A DNA stretch of 64,000 nt from Solwaraspora sp. WMMD1047 (GTDB taxonomy: Bacteria; Actinomycetota; Actinomycetes; Mycobacteriales; Micromonosporaceae): NCBI RefSeq assembly GCF_029626155.1, contig NZ_JARUBL010000001.1, positions 4,134,501-4,198,500 on the forward strand, read 5' to 3'. This document shows positions 63,237-64,000 of this stretch, piece by piece. Position 1 is the first letter of the stretch. Each line of letters starts with the position of its first letter. Position numbers and translations under genes: made by a program. The notes beneath the pieces were generated by a model. It saw only the letters and a program-made list of their open reading frames with translations, was not told where the DNA came from and searched no databases.

Positions 63237-63647
63237 TCAGTCCGCGTCGGCCGCCGGGTCAGGCGGCCCCACCAGATACGCCACCAGAGCGGACAGATCC
63301 TCGGTCGCGTCGAACCAGGCAAGGATCTCGTCCTTGGTCAGGCGATCGAAATCGGGGACGGCCGTCGACCGGCGGCTGGACCGTGGCGCGGTCCAGGCCA
63401 GGAAGCGGGCGAAGATGTCGGCTGGGCTCGGCATCTGGTGTGGGTTGAGCGCGTGCAGGTCGGCCAGGGCGGCGTGCATCTGGTCGGTGAGGTGGATCCG
63501 CAGCCGGGAGGTGTCGGCGGCGACCTCGCGGAGCAGGTCGAGTTTCGCCTGACCGCACGGCCACGGGTGCGCGCAGACCCGGCACAGCCAGAGCGGACGT
63601 CGGGGCAGGTGCACGCGGGGCCGGCCGGTCGGCGGCGGCTGGGTCAC
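63237..63647 (-). CDS. Hypothetical protein with CxxC-PWPC motif
   Basis: 136-residue protein of unknown function, recognisable as a small actinobacterial type with a Trp/Cys motif (LWLCRVCAHPWPCGQAKLDL) followed by helices (LRIHLTDQMHAALADLHALN; PSPADIFARFLAWTAP) and an acidic end. Relatives are sometimes labelled flavin reductase, for which the sequence gives no support; the three Cys could bind zinc. GTG 63647 overlaps the stop of the next upstream small gene (GTGA) and has GTGGAG six bases before it, which decides the start, although the frame is open further. Confidence 0.72.
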   Translation of the reverse strand: MTQPPPTGRPRVHLPRRPLWLCRVCAHPWPCGQAKLDLLREVAADTSRLRIHLTDQMHAALADLHALNPHQMPSPADIFARFLAWTAPRSSRRSTAVPDFDRLTKDEILAWFDATEDLSALVAYLVGPPDPAADAD

Positions 63648-63883
63648 GAACCGCTCCACCGGCCGCCGCGCCACTGCCCGTAACGCGGTCCACGGTTGCG
63701 CCACCGGGGGTCCGGAGCAGCCGAGTCCACCGCCGGGTCCCGGGCCGGCGGATACGGCATCGGTACGCACGGCAGTGTGTCCGGACACGGCCACCGCAGT
63801 CCGCAGACGCAGTAGCGCCAGAATCGGCGCCAATCGCGACTGTGCCGGGGCGCAAATGGAACTGGCGCGTTTCGCCTTCGCAT
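63644..63883 (-). CDS. Small basic hypothetical protein with CxC-G-PC motif
   Basis: 79-residue, Arg/Trp/Pro-rich protein (RRRNAPVPFAPRHSRDWRRF, then YCVCGLRWPCPDTLPC). The cysteine cluster resembles that of the protein encoded directly downstream, with which it overlaps as GTGA. ATG 63883 with GGAAGAG upstream is chosen; a GTG 16 codons further upstream is possible. Function unknown. The overlap with a second Cys-rich small protein argues that both are real. Confidence 0.6.
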   Translation of the reverse strand: MRRRNAPVPFAPRHSRDWRRFWRYCVCGLRWPCPDTLPCVPMPYPPARDPAVDSAAPDPRWRNRGPRYGQWRGGRWSGS

Positions 63884-64000
63884 TTCTCTTCCCACTCTCC
63901 AACCAAGTCGATAACGTGGTCTCATCCACACTGGACGACGCGCGATATCAACTGAAGAAAGGGCGAACGCACTATCCGATGCATGGCCGTCTTGTCGAGG

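Overview
The window is about 64 kb of very GC-rich DNA with dense, often overlapping genes (ATGA, GTGA and TGATG junctions) and frequent GTG starts. The families present (Lsr2, XRE/DUF397 pair, SARP regulator, Clp-N/HTH protein, PAC2, F420-type oxidoreductase, whiE-like type II PKS) fit a filamentous actinomycete, most likely Micromonosporaceae. No rRNA, tRNA, CRISPR array, IS element or prophage was seen. The encoded enzymes suggest a soil- or plant-associated saprophyte.

Region by region. (1) 1-6219: a sugar/polyol PTS operon: end of a DeoR-type regulator, PfkB sugar-phosphate kinase, mannitol-type EIIC, EIIB and EIIA, a zinc MDR dehydrogenase, HPr and Enzyme I, closed by a strong hairpin. 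(2) 6406-9611: lsr2, a lipoprotein L,D-transpeptidase and an FAD oxidoreductase. (3) 9707-19810: a complete 4-hydroxybenzoate/protocatechuate locus. pcaI-J-F-H-G-B-D-C-R runs leftward; an IclR gene and pobA run rightward from a shared control region with PcaR-box-like sites. (4) 19823-25838: a secreted sugar dehydrogenase with a cellulose-binding module, then a 2-oxoacid dehydrogenase operon (E1alpha, E1beta, E2) divergent from an Lrp regulator. (5) 25943-32040: small regulators (DUF397/XRE, WYL, Clp-N/HTH, ArsR-SRPBCC), a pentapeptide-DinB protein and a hydrolase. Several have readable promoters, some leaderless, with palindromic operators. (6) 32106-36325: a secreted RICIN-PL3 pectate lyase, the frameshifted remains of a second (PL9-like) pectate lyase, and a nitrate/nitrite-sensor-like histidine kinase. 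(7) 36368-47475: a type II polyketide cluster with every whiE spore-pigment function, an ACP fused to its aromatase/cyclase, a dedicated heteromeric acetyl-CoA carboxylase (AccD-AccA fused, AccB, AccC) and a divergent SARP activator. (8) 47555-52057: a GH31 alpha-xylosidase behind a LacI-type operator and a secreted DUF1996 protein with a duplicated insertion. (9) 52127-64000: housekeeping and envelope genes.

How the genes work together: pectate lyase, xylosidase, sugar dehydrogenase and CBM proteins act on plant polymers. The PTS imports a sugar or hexitol. pob/pca channels lignin-derived 4-hydroxybenzoate to succinyl-CoA and acetyl-CoA. The PKS cluster probably turns acetyl-CoA, through its own carboxylase, into an aromatic pigment-like polyketide.

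A recurring oddity is the number of in-frame tandem repeats (15-24 bp units) inside linkers and tails of otherwise conserved enzymes: E1alpha, E1beta, E2, AccDA, ACP-ARO/CYC, the sugar dehydrogenase and a CBM protein. Start codons were set from Shine-Dalgarno spacing, gene overlaps and family starts. No database search was possible, so family names rest on recognised motifs.
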